From Cryptomeria japonica (lineage: Eukaryota; Streptophyta; Pinopsida; Cupressales; Cupressaceae): a stretch of 64,000 nt of DNA. Positions 50,820-62,100 of the stretch are shown piece by piece; the stretch's first letter is position 1; the number at the start of each line of letters is the position of its first letter. Location: the NCBI RefSeq assembly GCF_030272615.1, contig NC_081406.1:458642072-458706071 (forward strand), given 5' to 3'. Made by a program: the position numbers and the translations under genes. The notes below the pieces were generated by a model. It saw nothing but the letters and a program-made list of their open reading frames with translations, searched no databases and had not been told where the DNA came from.

Positions 50820-52334
50820 TGATAGTTCTGATACTTAATGTTAAGTATAGATGCCAAGCTAATACAATGAGGGGGGGGTGAATCATACAAACTTAATCTT
50901 CCATAAAAACAACAAATTCAACCTTGGTAACATATACTTCAGTAATATAACCAAAACTGCTAAACATACAAACTCAAAAGCATATAAAAATCATAAAACT
51001 CATAACACCAGATTTAACATGGAAACCTAAATAGGGAAAAACCACTGTGGGATTTCAGACCCACTAAGAAATATACTCTTCTAGAGTATGCCTAGTTAAA
51101 AGCAAATCTTGTTAAAGATTACAAACACATTGCTAAATGTGACCCAGTTAAGGGATTTCCCTCAGATCTGTTAGGATCTTCACCTTGTTAGAAGTGACCT
51201 TGTTAAAGGATTTCAAACACTCAATCAGAATGTCACCTTGCTAGAGGGTTTTACAAATAAGACTGTTAAGTCCACTCGGTTAAGAGATTTTCTGTCACTT
51301 TACAAAATAACAATAATAAAAATCTATCTGCAACTTCACATCTAAAATGCTAACGCAGATTCTTATTTGCTCAATACAATAGGACTTATCTTGTCCATCT
51401 ACTAGGCTCTATACTCTGTTATTCAAAACAAGTCATCAAGCTTCTATGCTCGGTAATCACTATGTAGAATCCCTGTGCATACACTTGCCCACATACATTG
51501 TTTATCAATAGTTCATTATTTATAAGCAATTTGCCAACCGCTTAATCTCCTTGATCACATTTCCCATGATCAATCATAGCCATCAGATCTTCAAACATGA
51601 CTAGGTTCAATGTATCCTTCGATCTGAAAATGTTTTACCCCACCTTGAAACTTGCATACATTTCTTGGAACTTGTGCTAGGGTATTGCGGTTCAATCTGA
51701 GTTGTAGATCTTCCTGCCAATTTTCCTTTGCCATAGATTCTTTAGCAAACTTCATTCACAGCATACCAATGATTTAATCATAACCATCTCATCAGCTTCC
51801 TTCATTAAATCATGCTTTTATTCATTCAATGCATTCTATTATTACTCAGTTGCAACTCGGTAAATACTAAACTTCACTCAATAGACATTCTGACTTCATT
51901 AACCGATAGTGATAACCTTAGGGTTTACCGACTAGGTTCTTGAGGGTTTACTGACTAGGTTCTTTGCTAGGTAACATAGTATAGTATCAACCCTATAATC
52001 AACAACATATGTAGGATATCAAAACAATCAAAACATCATGATCTCATCATTGTCTAACTTGGTAATAGTTGCCCATTGAATAACTTATTCCTCCCCTTAT
52101 TCATCACATTCTTTCTGTGTCTTTTACCGACATCTTTATACTCATCAAATCATACTTCTTAAGATATGGCAACATCATACTAAATTAGAAAATCAATTTA
52201 TTGACATCAATGACAAAATAATAATATTAAGACGGTAAACATCCTTAATCAGTTATATCCATAATCATCAACAACCTTCTCAATATCCTTATTGAAATGC
52301 CAACAATCTCCCTTTGCCTGTTATAATGCCAACA
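50820..52334 (-). repeat. 5' LTR of copia element C, with 29-bp outer extension
   Basis: 50820-52305 matches the 3' LTR along its length, including the G8 tract at 50871-50878. Bases 52306-52334 are extra. On the minus strand they read TGTTGGCATTATAACAGG followed by CAAAGGGAGAT, a polypurine-like end that then meets the normal TGTTGGCATTTC start. Confidence 0.9.
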
Positions 52335-52339
52335 CTAAA
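52335..52339. repeat. Target site duplication of element C, right copy
   Basis: CTAAA, identical to 44695-44699. It follows the extended LTR end, not the ordinary one at 52305. Confidence 0.85.
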
Positions 52340-52939
52340 GATTCAGATGTTGGAACCAAGTGATAAGGACTCAGAGCATAAAGAAAGAGACAACATTTAG
52401 TAAGAGGATGTAGAAGAGGACAAGACAGAGTTAGTCTTAGATAAAAGTGAGAGTAAAGTAGATCAAAAGCCCTCAGATAACAAAGAGGAAGGAGATAACT
52501 TTAACCTTGTTGCAAGATCTCATGATACGGATAAAGAACTAGACTGGCTCCAAGAGGCTCAACCTGATAACATCCTAGGCCAAGGGCTATCGGAAATCTC
52601 ATTAGCTACCTCAGCAAAAGTAAAGCTGGCCTTTTCGGAGGAACAAGATCCAAAATGGGGAGATGAGGAAGACATAAAAAAGGCACTAGGGAAGAATGAA
52701 ACAAAGCAGGAGGATGAAGAAGCAACAAAGGACAAAAGTAAGAATAAGCAAAAAAAAAGAATAAAAATAACCTAATCAATAGTACGCTGACTAGAAACAC
52801 CAAGAGCAGGCTTGGGGATGTGGGAGCGCAACACACTTCTCCAAGAAGACATTCAAATGCCAAGAAAAGATCAATGGAAACAAGCAGGAACATAGCAGAT
52901 GGTACCAAAAGAACCATCTTTGAGGCAGGTATTTCCTAA
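52340..52939 (+). pseudogene. LINE ORF1, 3' part
   Basis: Continuation of the ORF1 interrupted by element C. It is a highly charged, Lys/Glu/Asp-rich tail (KVKLAFSEEQDPKWGDEED, KNETKQEDEEATKDKSKN) ending with RLGDVGAQHTSPRRHS and a TAA at 52937-52939. The stop is only five bases before the ORF2 ATG, the usual close spacing of plant LINEs. The early part contains a stop and frame changes. Confidence 0.7.
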
Positions 52940-52944
52940 AACCC

Positions 52945-53196
52945 ATGAAAATCATCTCCTGGAATATTCGGGGACTGAACAGACCTCACAAATATGATTT
53001 AGTTAAAAGTATGATTAAAGATAAAAATCCTGATATTTTTTTGATTCAAGAAACTAAGATGGCAAAAGATAAAGTTGAAAGTCTGAATATGTTCAAAAAT
53101 GGAGGAGTCAACAGAGGTAGTTCAAAAGGTGCATCGGGAGGAATTGTTACCTTCTGGAACAAAAACAATGTAGAAGGTGAGGTACTCATTCAGGAC
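52945..53196 (+). pseudogene. LINE ORF2, endonuclease N-terminus, cut by copia element A
   Basis: The ATG at 52945 starts MKIISWNIRGLNRP, followed by PDIFLIQETKM and GASGGIVTFWNK. These are the SWNIRG and QET motifs of AP-type LINE endonucleases, whose Asn and Glu are catalytic. The 84 codons before 53197 are free of stops. The frame then runs into the copia LTR, so the rest of ORF2, including reverse transcriptase, must lie beyond element A outside the window. Confidence 0.88.
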
Positions 53197-53603
53197 TGTT
53201 GGCATTATGTGAACCAGCATGAGCCTTATGTATACTGGCATGAAGACATAATGATATTGGATGTTGTCATTGATGTCAATATGAGACATAGTGTAAACCG
53301 GCACATGAGATAAGTGAAGAAAGAGGTACCGGCATATGTGTGAACCAGTATATGTCGAAGTGAAGTGGCACATTTTTTCAAAGTGAACCGGCATGCAGTT
53401 ATGGGAACCGGCACATGGAAGCACTGTATGACTACCAGTTGGTAAGGCAGCTTCTACTTCGGGGTTTCCGGTTGGAGTATCTCAAGTCTGTGTGACTCAA
53501 TCGGTGATCTTTGTGTGATGAGTTAGCAGTATGATGGAGGACAGATCATGTTGCCATGTAAGCTTTGTGCGCATGAAGGATCTTGCATGAAGAAGACTAT
53601 TCC
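53197..53603 (+). repeat. 5' LTR of element A, first segment
   Basis: Starts TGTTGGCATTATGTGAACC and matches 63427-63836 up to ACTATTCC, where the inserted LTR-like element begins. Confidence 0.9.
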
Positions 53604-56164
53604 TATAATGCCCTACCAGGAAACCCCAAAGGGATTAAGCCATAACACAAGAATAGAGTGCAATAATTTTTTTTTTTTAAAGTTACACCACATTAAGATA
53701 CAACAAGATATCAAAGATTCAGATTACATAGTGGAAGACATCAACTAACACCTAAAGAGTTTCCCAACGTGATTACTTAATTTAGACATTTCACTTAACA
53801 CACTAATAAATCCAATAAGCTGATTATCTTATAACGAGATAATTCTTAAACAAGGATAATTTCTTTCAAAAGATGGAAATATAAATCACAAGATAAGGTT
53901 CATCCATTAAGATCTATTCATAATCCTCATTCAAGCTTTTCATTAAAATATAAGCCATGCATCTGCTATTCTAACACACTAGAATTTTATCGTAAACATA
54001 TGAGATCTTTTCATGCATATTTAATTTCCTTAACCACAACTGAATAGATTCCATTACTCTAAGTTACATTCTTTCATATTCCAATTTATTGCATTTAAAT
54101 GATGATTGCATACATGCATCTACGATAAATCTCATCTAAACCACTTATGCATTCAATCAAAATGGCATTCAAGAAAGAACTGCATATAAACATTTAAAGT
54201 TAATTCCATCTTATCCACTTATACATTCTAACATAAGCTATTCATACATGATAAAGTTGAATAAGGGAAACATAAGAGAATAACATCACATAACACCATA
54301 ATGATCTCGGAGTTCACCCCTAAAGGGCTACATCTCCGGGTTTGCTCAACTACAAGACCCCTCTGATAATTAATAAAGTTAGGAATACAAGAGGTTACAC
54401 CATTACAATCCGGTCATCAAGGCGAAACATAAACAATATACAAGTGACCGCATCGGTCAATTAATACATAAACGATCCCTGAAAAGAAAAGGATCCAGCT
54501 GAACAAAATCAAAGCTAATACAAAGGTCCAGGAGAGCATCCCCAAAACTGAGCCATCACCACCCAAGGTCTAACATGAAACCAGGTACTCACAAGGGTAA
54601 AGACAATAGGGCGACCCACAAAAGTGCTCCTAACAGGACAAAATGACAACACACTAGCGAACGTAGGGACAAGTGTCATCACACAACCTGGTACGGTTAC
54701 CATGGCAAGTCTTCATAGGTCCCGGCCCCATACACTGGGTTACCCTGGCAACCTAATCTAAGCCTCTGGCCCATCCAAGCCTCATGTGGACCCACACATC
54801 CTCTCGTGAAGACAAGGATGATGGTTTGCCATTCCAGGCCTTCTCACAGCATGTCGAGTCTATGTTAGTACTTGTCCCATGTGCGAGGCACATTTATCTT
54901 ACTTAGAGATTACATCCTAATCTACTGTTAGGTTATCACTTATTAGACTCACTTTCGACGAGTTACCCAGCAACCACTTTGGGTGCGGCCCCCAATCGAA
55001 ATCCACTTTCTCATACGACACAAGACTATACTCAGACGAACTCAAAACCCAGGGAATAGACATGGTCAGACGAACGGAGTTCAAGAAGGAGGGAACAACC
55101 ATCTGGTCAAACATGACTCAAAAGAGGTACACTTACTGACAGTACTCTAACCAGAGACCTGACCAACCATGGTCAAACACGAATCATCATTCGACACCCT
55201 CACAAAGGATATGACCAAATACGACACTACCACAAAACAAAAGTCAACTTGGAACTGAGGACTGAAATAGGTACCCCAAATCAACCATACGACTGGATCC
55301 AATCAAACAAAGCACGACTTGCCATTACTTAAGCAACAACGAATACAGAAATTAAACTCGCAAAGGCAATAACCAGAAAAGACAATATTTTCTCATATTG
55401 ATTTGAACATTAATAGTCAATCAAGTTTTCTAATGATCTAAGTTCTCGAATTGCATTGATAGAAAAACCACCGTTATCAGGTGAGTACAATACCACAATC
55501 TCAATGGTCCATTCGCCTATGTCTCAAAACAGAGGAAGATTATAACTATACCATTTGTTTTACAAATTGAAAATGCCATTAACTCATCAACATTCCAAAC
55601 AATACATTATTAATTTCCAATAGTATATCGTTTAAATGATCAAAATATCCAATGATAAAATATTTCATTTACTTCTCAATTACTCAAATGATATGTTCTC
55701 GAATAAAAAAAATTATTTAACATAATCAATTAGTAAATATATCATATTTCAACAATTTTCCAATAAAATAATATTCTATTTTTTTTTAAAAAAAAAAAAA
55801 AACAATACTTCCTCAATTAGACAAATACCCAAATTAGCTATTAATTAAGGTATATATTTATTAATCCAAGATTAATCAAAATATAACCAATTAATATTTA
55901 ATTGCGAAATTAGCAACTCTGGAATTTAATTAGAAAAAGTGCGTTAATCATAAAATGAAATTTGAATATTAATTAACGTATATATTCCATTATACAATTA
56001 ATTAATTTCAAATAAATCATGAATTATAATTTATGCCACATTAATCATAATTAAAAACTTAATTAAAAATTATCATTAAATAATATTAAAATATTATATA
56101 TATATTTTTTTTGAATTAAAAAAAAATACATAAAAAATAACATTTTTTTTAAAACTAAAAAAAA

Positions 56165-56382
56165 ACAACATTATATGGGGGAGGGTACCCACGTGGACCC
56201 CCACGTGGGCCCCCCCCTTGGGACCTCATGCTGCTGCCCATTGGGAGCACGCAGCCCCCATGGGAGCGCTGTTGTTCCCAAAGAGAGCACGCAGCCCCCA
56301 TGGGAAGCGCTGCTGCCCAATGGACAAGCAGCACCCCTCCACGTGGTGGGGTACTCTCCCACGTGGTTGGGGTTTCCACATT
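56165..56382. promoter_or_regulatory. GC-rich island with four G-box (CACGTG) motifs
   Basis: In strongly AT-rich surroundings, CACGTG occurs at 56190, 56202, 56340 and 56360, two at each side of a GC-rich core. CACGTG is the palindromic core bound by plant bHLH and bZIP factors. The core holds a 40-bp tandem repeat (GAGCACGCAGCCCCCATGGG starting at 56245 and 56285). A role as LTR enhancer is inference. Confidence 0.5.
56244..56320. repeat. 40-bp tandem repeat in the GC-rich island
   Basis: Two copies share GAGCACGCAGCCCCCATGGG and GCGCTG with few differences. Confidence 0.85.
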
Positions 56383-57893
56383 TTTTTATATATTTTTTAA
56401 TTTATTTTCATTTAAAAAAAAAAACTATTTACTGTGTAAAACACAATCTAAAAAAAATAGTCTCCCAGAGACTTAAAATATTCATTTTTTTTTTTTTAAA
56501 ACACAATTTCGATTTGCAATAAAAATCAGTTTGGTATGAAATATGTTTTGGTTTCTCTTTTTTTTTTTTTTTTTGGGTATTCTTCCTTCCAAACACAGAT
56601 GGGTTTCAACACCCAAAACAAATTGAGGAATATCAAAACCCCAAATAAATTTTTTCAACAAAAATCCATATATGGGCAAAAAGAATCATTTTTAACACAA
56701 TGATTCAACTATTTTTGCAAGAACACCAGTCATATGTATAGTTTTAAAATCACATATCCAAATTAAATCTAAAATCAATTTGAAAGCTTGATTTTTTTAA
56801 CAACAAACATTTTTCTTTCAACCACAGACCATTTCTTTGGTAACAAGGAAGACAAATAAGGTAATTCCTACCTCCATACGCATTCCTAGAAGAGATTTGA
56901 AGGAGAGCCCAACCTACAAGCTCCAAAAACCTTCTTCCTCCCAAAACCCCCAAATTGCATCCAAAATATTTTTCCAAAATTATATTTTTCTCCAAAAAAA
57001 TTCCATCCCCAAAATTTCCAAAAGTCTAGGTTATATGGGAAAGGTTAACCAAAAATTTCAATTTTGGAATTAAAATTTTTATTTAAAATAATTCCCCATA
57101 AATTACTATTTTCCAACTATATCAACAAATTAAATTGCTTTTCAATTCAAAATTGATTTTCTCAATTAATTAAATTTAACCTTTCTATTTCAAAAATACC
57201 AAGAAGATAAAATTAATTCTATTCCAATTAAAATTAGATCTTCTTTTCTTAGGCATAAACATAATACATTTAATATTTAAATTTAACCATTTAATTGAAC
57301 TTGTTCCCAATTTAAATCGAGCAATTCAGATTAACGATAAATCACATAAAGAAATCCTGTTTAAACTAGTCCATAATCTTTAATGCACAAACACATATTT
57401 AATCAAATTAAATACTAAGGACTAATTAATCAATTTAACCATACACACCAAGCACGCAAACCAAGAAAGTCAACCAGACAAATGACTCGCAAACCCAACA
57501 AAAAGGGGATACCGACAACAACTGACGATGCTCACTTGAGCATGACTATGGTCAACTAGGGTCTTACAATCACCTAATCCAACTCTAAGGATTAAAGAGG
57601 TACACTCAAACCTGCAAATCCAGGTGAAGACGAACCTCACACTCATGTGTCGTTGTACCTGAAATCTCCTACAACCAAGAGTCATACATGCATACATATA
57701 TAAACTTAATGAAAGCGTTAGCCCAATATTAATACCACAAAATAGGAACACTAAACAACTTGCATACAACTAGTGCGAAAACCACATCAACAGCTATGCA
57801 CTAAATCAACACATCTGACTATAATCATTATATTATGATAAACTAACTAAGATAAAACTGAGATTAAAAACTGATTAGGGCAGGGGTATTACA

Positions 57894-59059
57894 ATCTACC
57901 TCGGGAATGTGCGAAGTCTATCAAATAGTGATAACGCGTGATGGGTTATCAACTGCCATGAAAATGGTGGATAATGGACGATGGATAATGTCTTGAGTTT
58001 GACTCAAGACTGGTGCATTTAATGCAGTATGTTTCAACTGTCAGGATCGAACCATTTGAATTGCTCAACCTAACAAGTTTAGGGTTTTAGGTTTTTGCTA
58101 CCGCCCTGTATGTTCCCTATAAGGTTGATGTTAGGTTTCTATCTAAAGTTGTTGGCAAAAGTTGTGAGTGTGTATACAACAAAAGTGATACAAGATTCTT
58201 GCCAGACCATAGGAGAGAAGAGATACCTGCAAAGTGAATGTGCAGAAGGAAAAGAGGAGCCTAAACGGATCTGTATTAGTATTAAGTGTTGTTAATAGAT
58301 CATTGTAATACCTGTTGATCTCTAACCACTTCAACAGATGTAAAATCCCCTAATAGGGTAGCCTTAACTAGCTTGATTCAAAATCCCTTAAATCGGGTGG
58401 TCTTAACCGACTTGCTGTAAATCCCTTAACCGGGTAACTCGAAGCTAATGAGTTCTTAAAATCCTCTAACAAGATGACCCTACCGGGTTTAACCCTTAAC
58501 CGAGTATCCCTTAACCAGGTGATCCCTAACAGGATCAGTTCCTACAAGAACCTATTGTAATGTTCTTAACCGGACAAGGCTCCTAACACAGCGAACTTCT
58601 AAAGAGTTCAAAAAGAAGCTTGTGGGTATTCATCCCCATCGTGGTTTTTCCTAGTTGGGTTTCCACATGAAAAATATGTGTGCCATATGAAATGCTTTTG
58701 TCTTGTGATGCTTTGTTTTATCTATTATGCACATGAAGGTTCTATGTTCTATGCCTGTCTATAAAACATATTGAACTCACTGTTGTGAAGATTTGATGGT
58801 TAAGTCAACTAGTTCATGCATGTGAATATTATGATAATGTGGTATTGAGCTAAGAGAAAAGCTTAGTGAGTGACCAGTTCATGACTGACTGAGCTATACT
58901 AGATGTTACCGATTGCACTCTGTTTTACCAGTATCTCTATTTATCAGTCATTGTGAGTGTTTGCTATCAAACCGGTTTTGGACTGTTTTGTGTCTGTACT
59001 GATTCACCCCCCCCCTCTCAGTACCGGTTTGGTACTTGTGGTTCATCATTGAGTTATCA
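57894..59059 (+). repeat. 5' LTR of element A, second segment
   Basis: Resumes at ATCTACCTCGGG as in the 3' LTR (63837 onward). It contains an array of ATCCCTTAACCGGGT-like words (58340-58610), a GTGGTTTTTCCTAGTTGGG module (58641), a C9 tract before TCTCAG (59007-59015), and ends GAGTTATCA just before the primer site. Confidence 0.88.
58340..58610 (+). repeat. Diverged ATCCCTTAACCGGGT word array in the LTR
   Basis: At least eight variants of AATCCCTTAAC(C)GGGT occur at 20-40 bp spacing. The LTRs of elements B and C carry the complement of related words at the same relative place. Confidence 0.7.
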
Positions 59060-59061
59060 AT

Positions 59062-59073
59062 TGGTATCAGAGC
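59062..59073 (+). other. Primer binding site of element A
   Basis: TGGTATCAGAGC, two bases after the LTR end, complementary to initiator tRNA-Met. Confidence 0.93.
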
Positions 59074-59128
59074 ACTCCAGGTCCTCTAAGTTGTAAGCTT
59101 AACCGCTTGAGGAAAAGATCCTAGCCAA

Positions 59129-62100
59129 ATGATGAAGAGGGAAGGTCCAAAGTTCAATAGGGAAAATTTTGGTATATGGAAAGACAGGATGAAGATATTC
59201 ATCAAGAGCATGGGTTTTCAACACTGGAGTTATGTTGAAAATATATATGTTGTTCCTACTGGTACTCTCACCGATGACCAAAAGAGAGAGATACAAGAAA
59301 ATGGGCAAGTCATGGAAGCCCTCATCAATAGTCTTTATCTGACATTGAGTTTATTGATGCTCTTGAAAATATCTATGGTGGTGATGAGCATGTAAAACAG
59401 GCTAAGGAAGAGAGCTTGAGAGGAAAGTTTGAAGACATGAGAATGGTTGAAGGAGAGACCATTCAACACTATGGAATAAGAATCAAAACAGTTGTTGGAG
59501 AAATAAAGAGTGCAGGTAGCAAAATAGAAGATTCCACTATGGTAAGTAAAGTCCTGAGATCCCTGTTGTCGGTCTATGCAATAAGGGTTGCTGCTATTCA
59601 GGAGCTGAGATCAATAGACAAGTCTAAGGCATCCTTGGACTCCATCATAGCCAAGTTGACAGCCTATCAGCTGAATAGCTTTGATGGTACTATTCAAAAG
59701 TCAAAATCAGCTTTTAAAGCTTCTGCTATACCATCCAGAAAAGGAAAAGAGGCTAGCACTAGTGGGGAACCTAGTCAGAACAAAGAAATGAAGGATGAAG
59801 AATTTCTAATGGAATTTGAAGCTCTTCTAGCCAGGAGATTCCCAAAAGGAACTGGTAAATACAAAGGTAAGCTACCTTTGAAATGTTTCTCCTGCAACCG
59901 AATAGGACATATTGCTATCAACTGTCCTAATAGTGACAACAAGGACAAACCGGAAAGGTTCAAGAAATTCAAAGGAGGAAACCAGAGAAATTGTTTTTTG
60001 GTAGTTGATGAAGGTGTCACAAATGAGGAATCAGAAGATGAAGAGAATGAAGACATTGTGTTCGTTGCTGTAAAGGAAGATGTGACAGACAAGAAGGCTC
60101 TTGTCTCTCGGTTTGATGATTCCAATGAGTGGATCATTGACAGTGGCTGCTCTCACCATATGACTGGTGACCGGAGCAAGTTTCTATCATTAGAAGAGTA
60201 TGATGGTGGTGTGGTTCACTTTGGCAATGATGCACCATGCATGGTCAAAGGCAAAGGGTCCATCTCCTTGAATGGAAAGAGTAGTGCTGACAATGTGTAT
60301 TGGGTTGATGGTCTCAGACACAACCTTCTAAGTGTTGCCCAGTTAAATGATAGTGGACTCACTCTGCAATTCAAGAATGGAGTTTGCAAAATCAAGGGTA
60401 AAGATGGTAAATTGGTAGCCACTGGCATGCAGACTAAAGGTAACCTATTTCATCTAAATGCTAATATAAGTACATGTCTTATGGCTAAGCTTGATGATAG
60501 CTGGATATGGCATAGGAGATTCAGCCATGTGAACTTTGACAACATTGTGAAGGCTAGTAAGATCAAGGTAGTTAGAGGGTTGTCGGTGCTGAGAAAACTG
60601 GATAATACCTTGTGTAGAGAATGTCAATTGGGGAAAATGTCTTCCTCAACTTTTAAAGGTAAATCTTTCACTGCTGGCAACTTGCTTGATCTTGTGCATA
60701 CTGATTTATGTGGTGCTATGAAAACTAGAAGTGTGCAGGGTGATAGGTACTTCATGATTCTCACTGATGACTGCTCAAGAATGATGTGGGTCACATTCTT
60801 GAAAGACAAGTCTGAAGCTTTTGGGAAATTCAAAGCTTTCAGAGCATTAGTGGAAAAGGAAAGCGGTAAAAAAATCAAGTGTCTCAGAATTGATCGAGGG
60901 GAATTCACTTCCAGTGAATTCAACAAGTACTGTGAAGAATTTGGCATCAAGAGATAGCTATCTGCCCCTCGGACTCCACAGCAGAATGGCCTAGTAGAGA
61001 GGAATAACCGAACTGTGGTTGAAGCAGCTAGAACTATGTTGATCCAAGGAAAGGTTGCTCACACCTTTTGGAGAGAAGCGGTGAGCACTGGAGTTTACAC
61101 TATGAACCGGGTACTCATCAAAAAGGGCAAGGACAAAACTCCTTATGAGTATTGGACTGGTAAGACCCCTGTGGTAAACTATTTTAAGGTCTTTGGTAGA
61201 AAATTTTACATCAAGAGGAGTGAACATCAGGGCAAATTTGAAGCTAAATGTGATGAAGGAATATTTCTAGGATATTCCACCAAGAGTAAAGCTTTCAAGT
61301 GCTACAACAATAGGACTCAGAGAATTATGGAAAGCATCAATGTAAGAGTTGATGAATCCTCTGAGAAGACTGAGAAAACCGACAGTGAGCAAGTTATAAA
61401 TGAACTGGTTGCAACCTTCTAGGAACCAGTTGTCAGTCAACCGAGCACCAGTAACAGTTTTCCTGAACTGTTGAATGTTGATACTGATGAAGATAAGGAT
61501 GAAGAAGAAAAGAAAGAAGAACCAATTAAGACCATTCTTTGGTATGTCAAGTTGAATCATGATCCCAAGTAGATCATAGGTGATAAGGATGCAAGAATCC
61601 TTACAAGAAGAAAGATTAGAGAAAACTTATGTATGATCTCTGAATTTGACCCTAAATCATTCAAAGAGGATCATAATGATGAAGACTGGATCAAGGCAAT
61701 GGGAGAAGAACTTGACCAGATAGAGAAAAATGGTACATGGTCCTTGGTACCCAGACCAGAGCATAAAAATGTCATTGGCACCAAATGGGTGTTCAAAAAT
61801 AAGTTGAATGAGGATGGCACAGTGATTAGGAATAAAGCCAGACTGGTATGCAAAGGATGTGCTCAAGAAGAAGGTGAAGACTATGGGGAAACCTTTGCTC
61901 CTATATCCTGATTGGAAGGAGTTTGTATGCTTCTTGCATATGCAGCTTTTAAGAGATTCAAGGTATATCAAATGGATGTAAAATCAGCATTCCTAAATGG
62001 TGTACTTGAAGAGTAGGTATATATTGAGCAACCAGATGGGTTTACCCTATCTGAAGACAGTGACATGGTATGTAGGCTACACAAAGCATTATATGGTCTA

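Larger units (their letters stand above)
44700..52334 (-). mobile_element. Ty1/copia element C, complete but dead, minus strand, inserted in LINE ORF1
   Basis: LTRs of about 1.49 kb (44700-46188) and about 1.5 kb (50820-52334) flank gag-pol remnants in minus-strand order. The target duplication CTAAA is exact at 44695-44699 and 52335-52339. LINE ORF1 continues on the far side. The outer end of the right LTR carries 29 extra bases (52306-52334), discussed in the findings. Confidence 0.92.
53604..57893. mobile_element. LTR-like insertion (4.3 kb) inside the 5' LTR of element A
   Basis: The intact 3' LTR reads straight across this point, which proves an insertion. The inserted DNA begins TATAATGCCCTACC and ends CAGGGGTATTACA, near-inverted ends like TGTAATGCCCC/GGGGTATTACA. 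No primer site, polypurine tract or coding region lies inside, so a very long solo LTR is the best reading. No clear target duplication remains, and the left border could be off by a few bases. The content is AT-rich except for a GC-rich island at 56165-56382. Confidence 0.7.

Noticed and set aside
56155-56522. Open frames on both strands across the GC-rich island
   Set aside because: They exist on both strands because of base composition and the 40-bp tandem repeat. No domain is recognisable.
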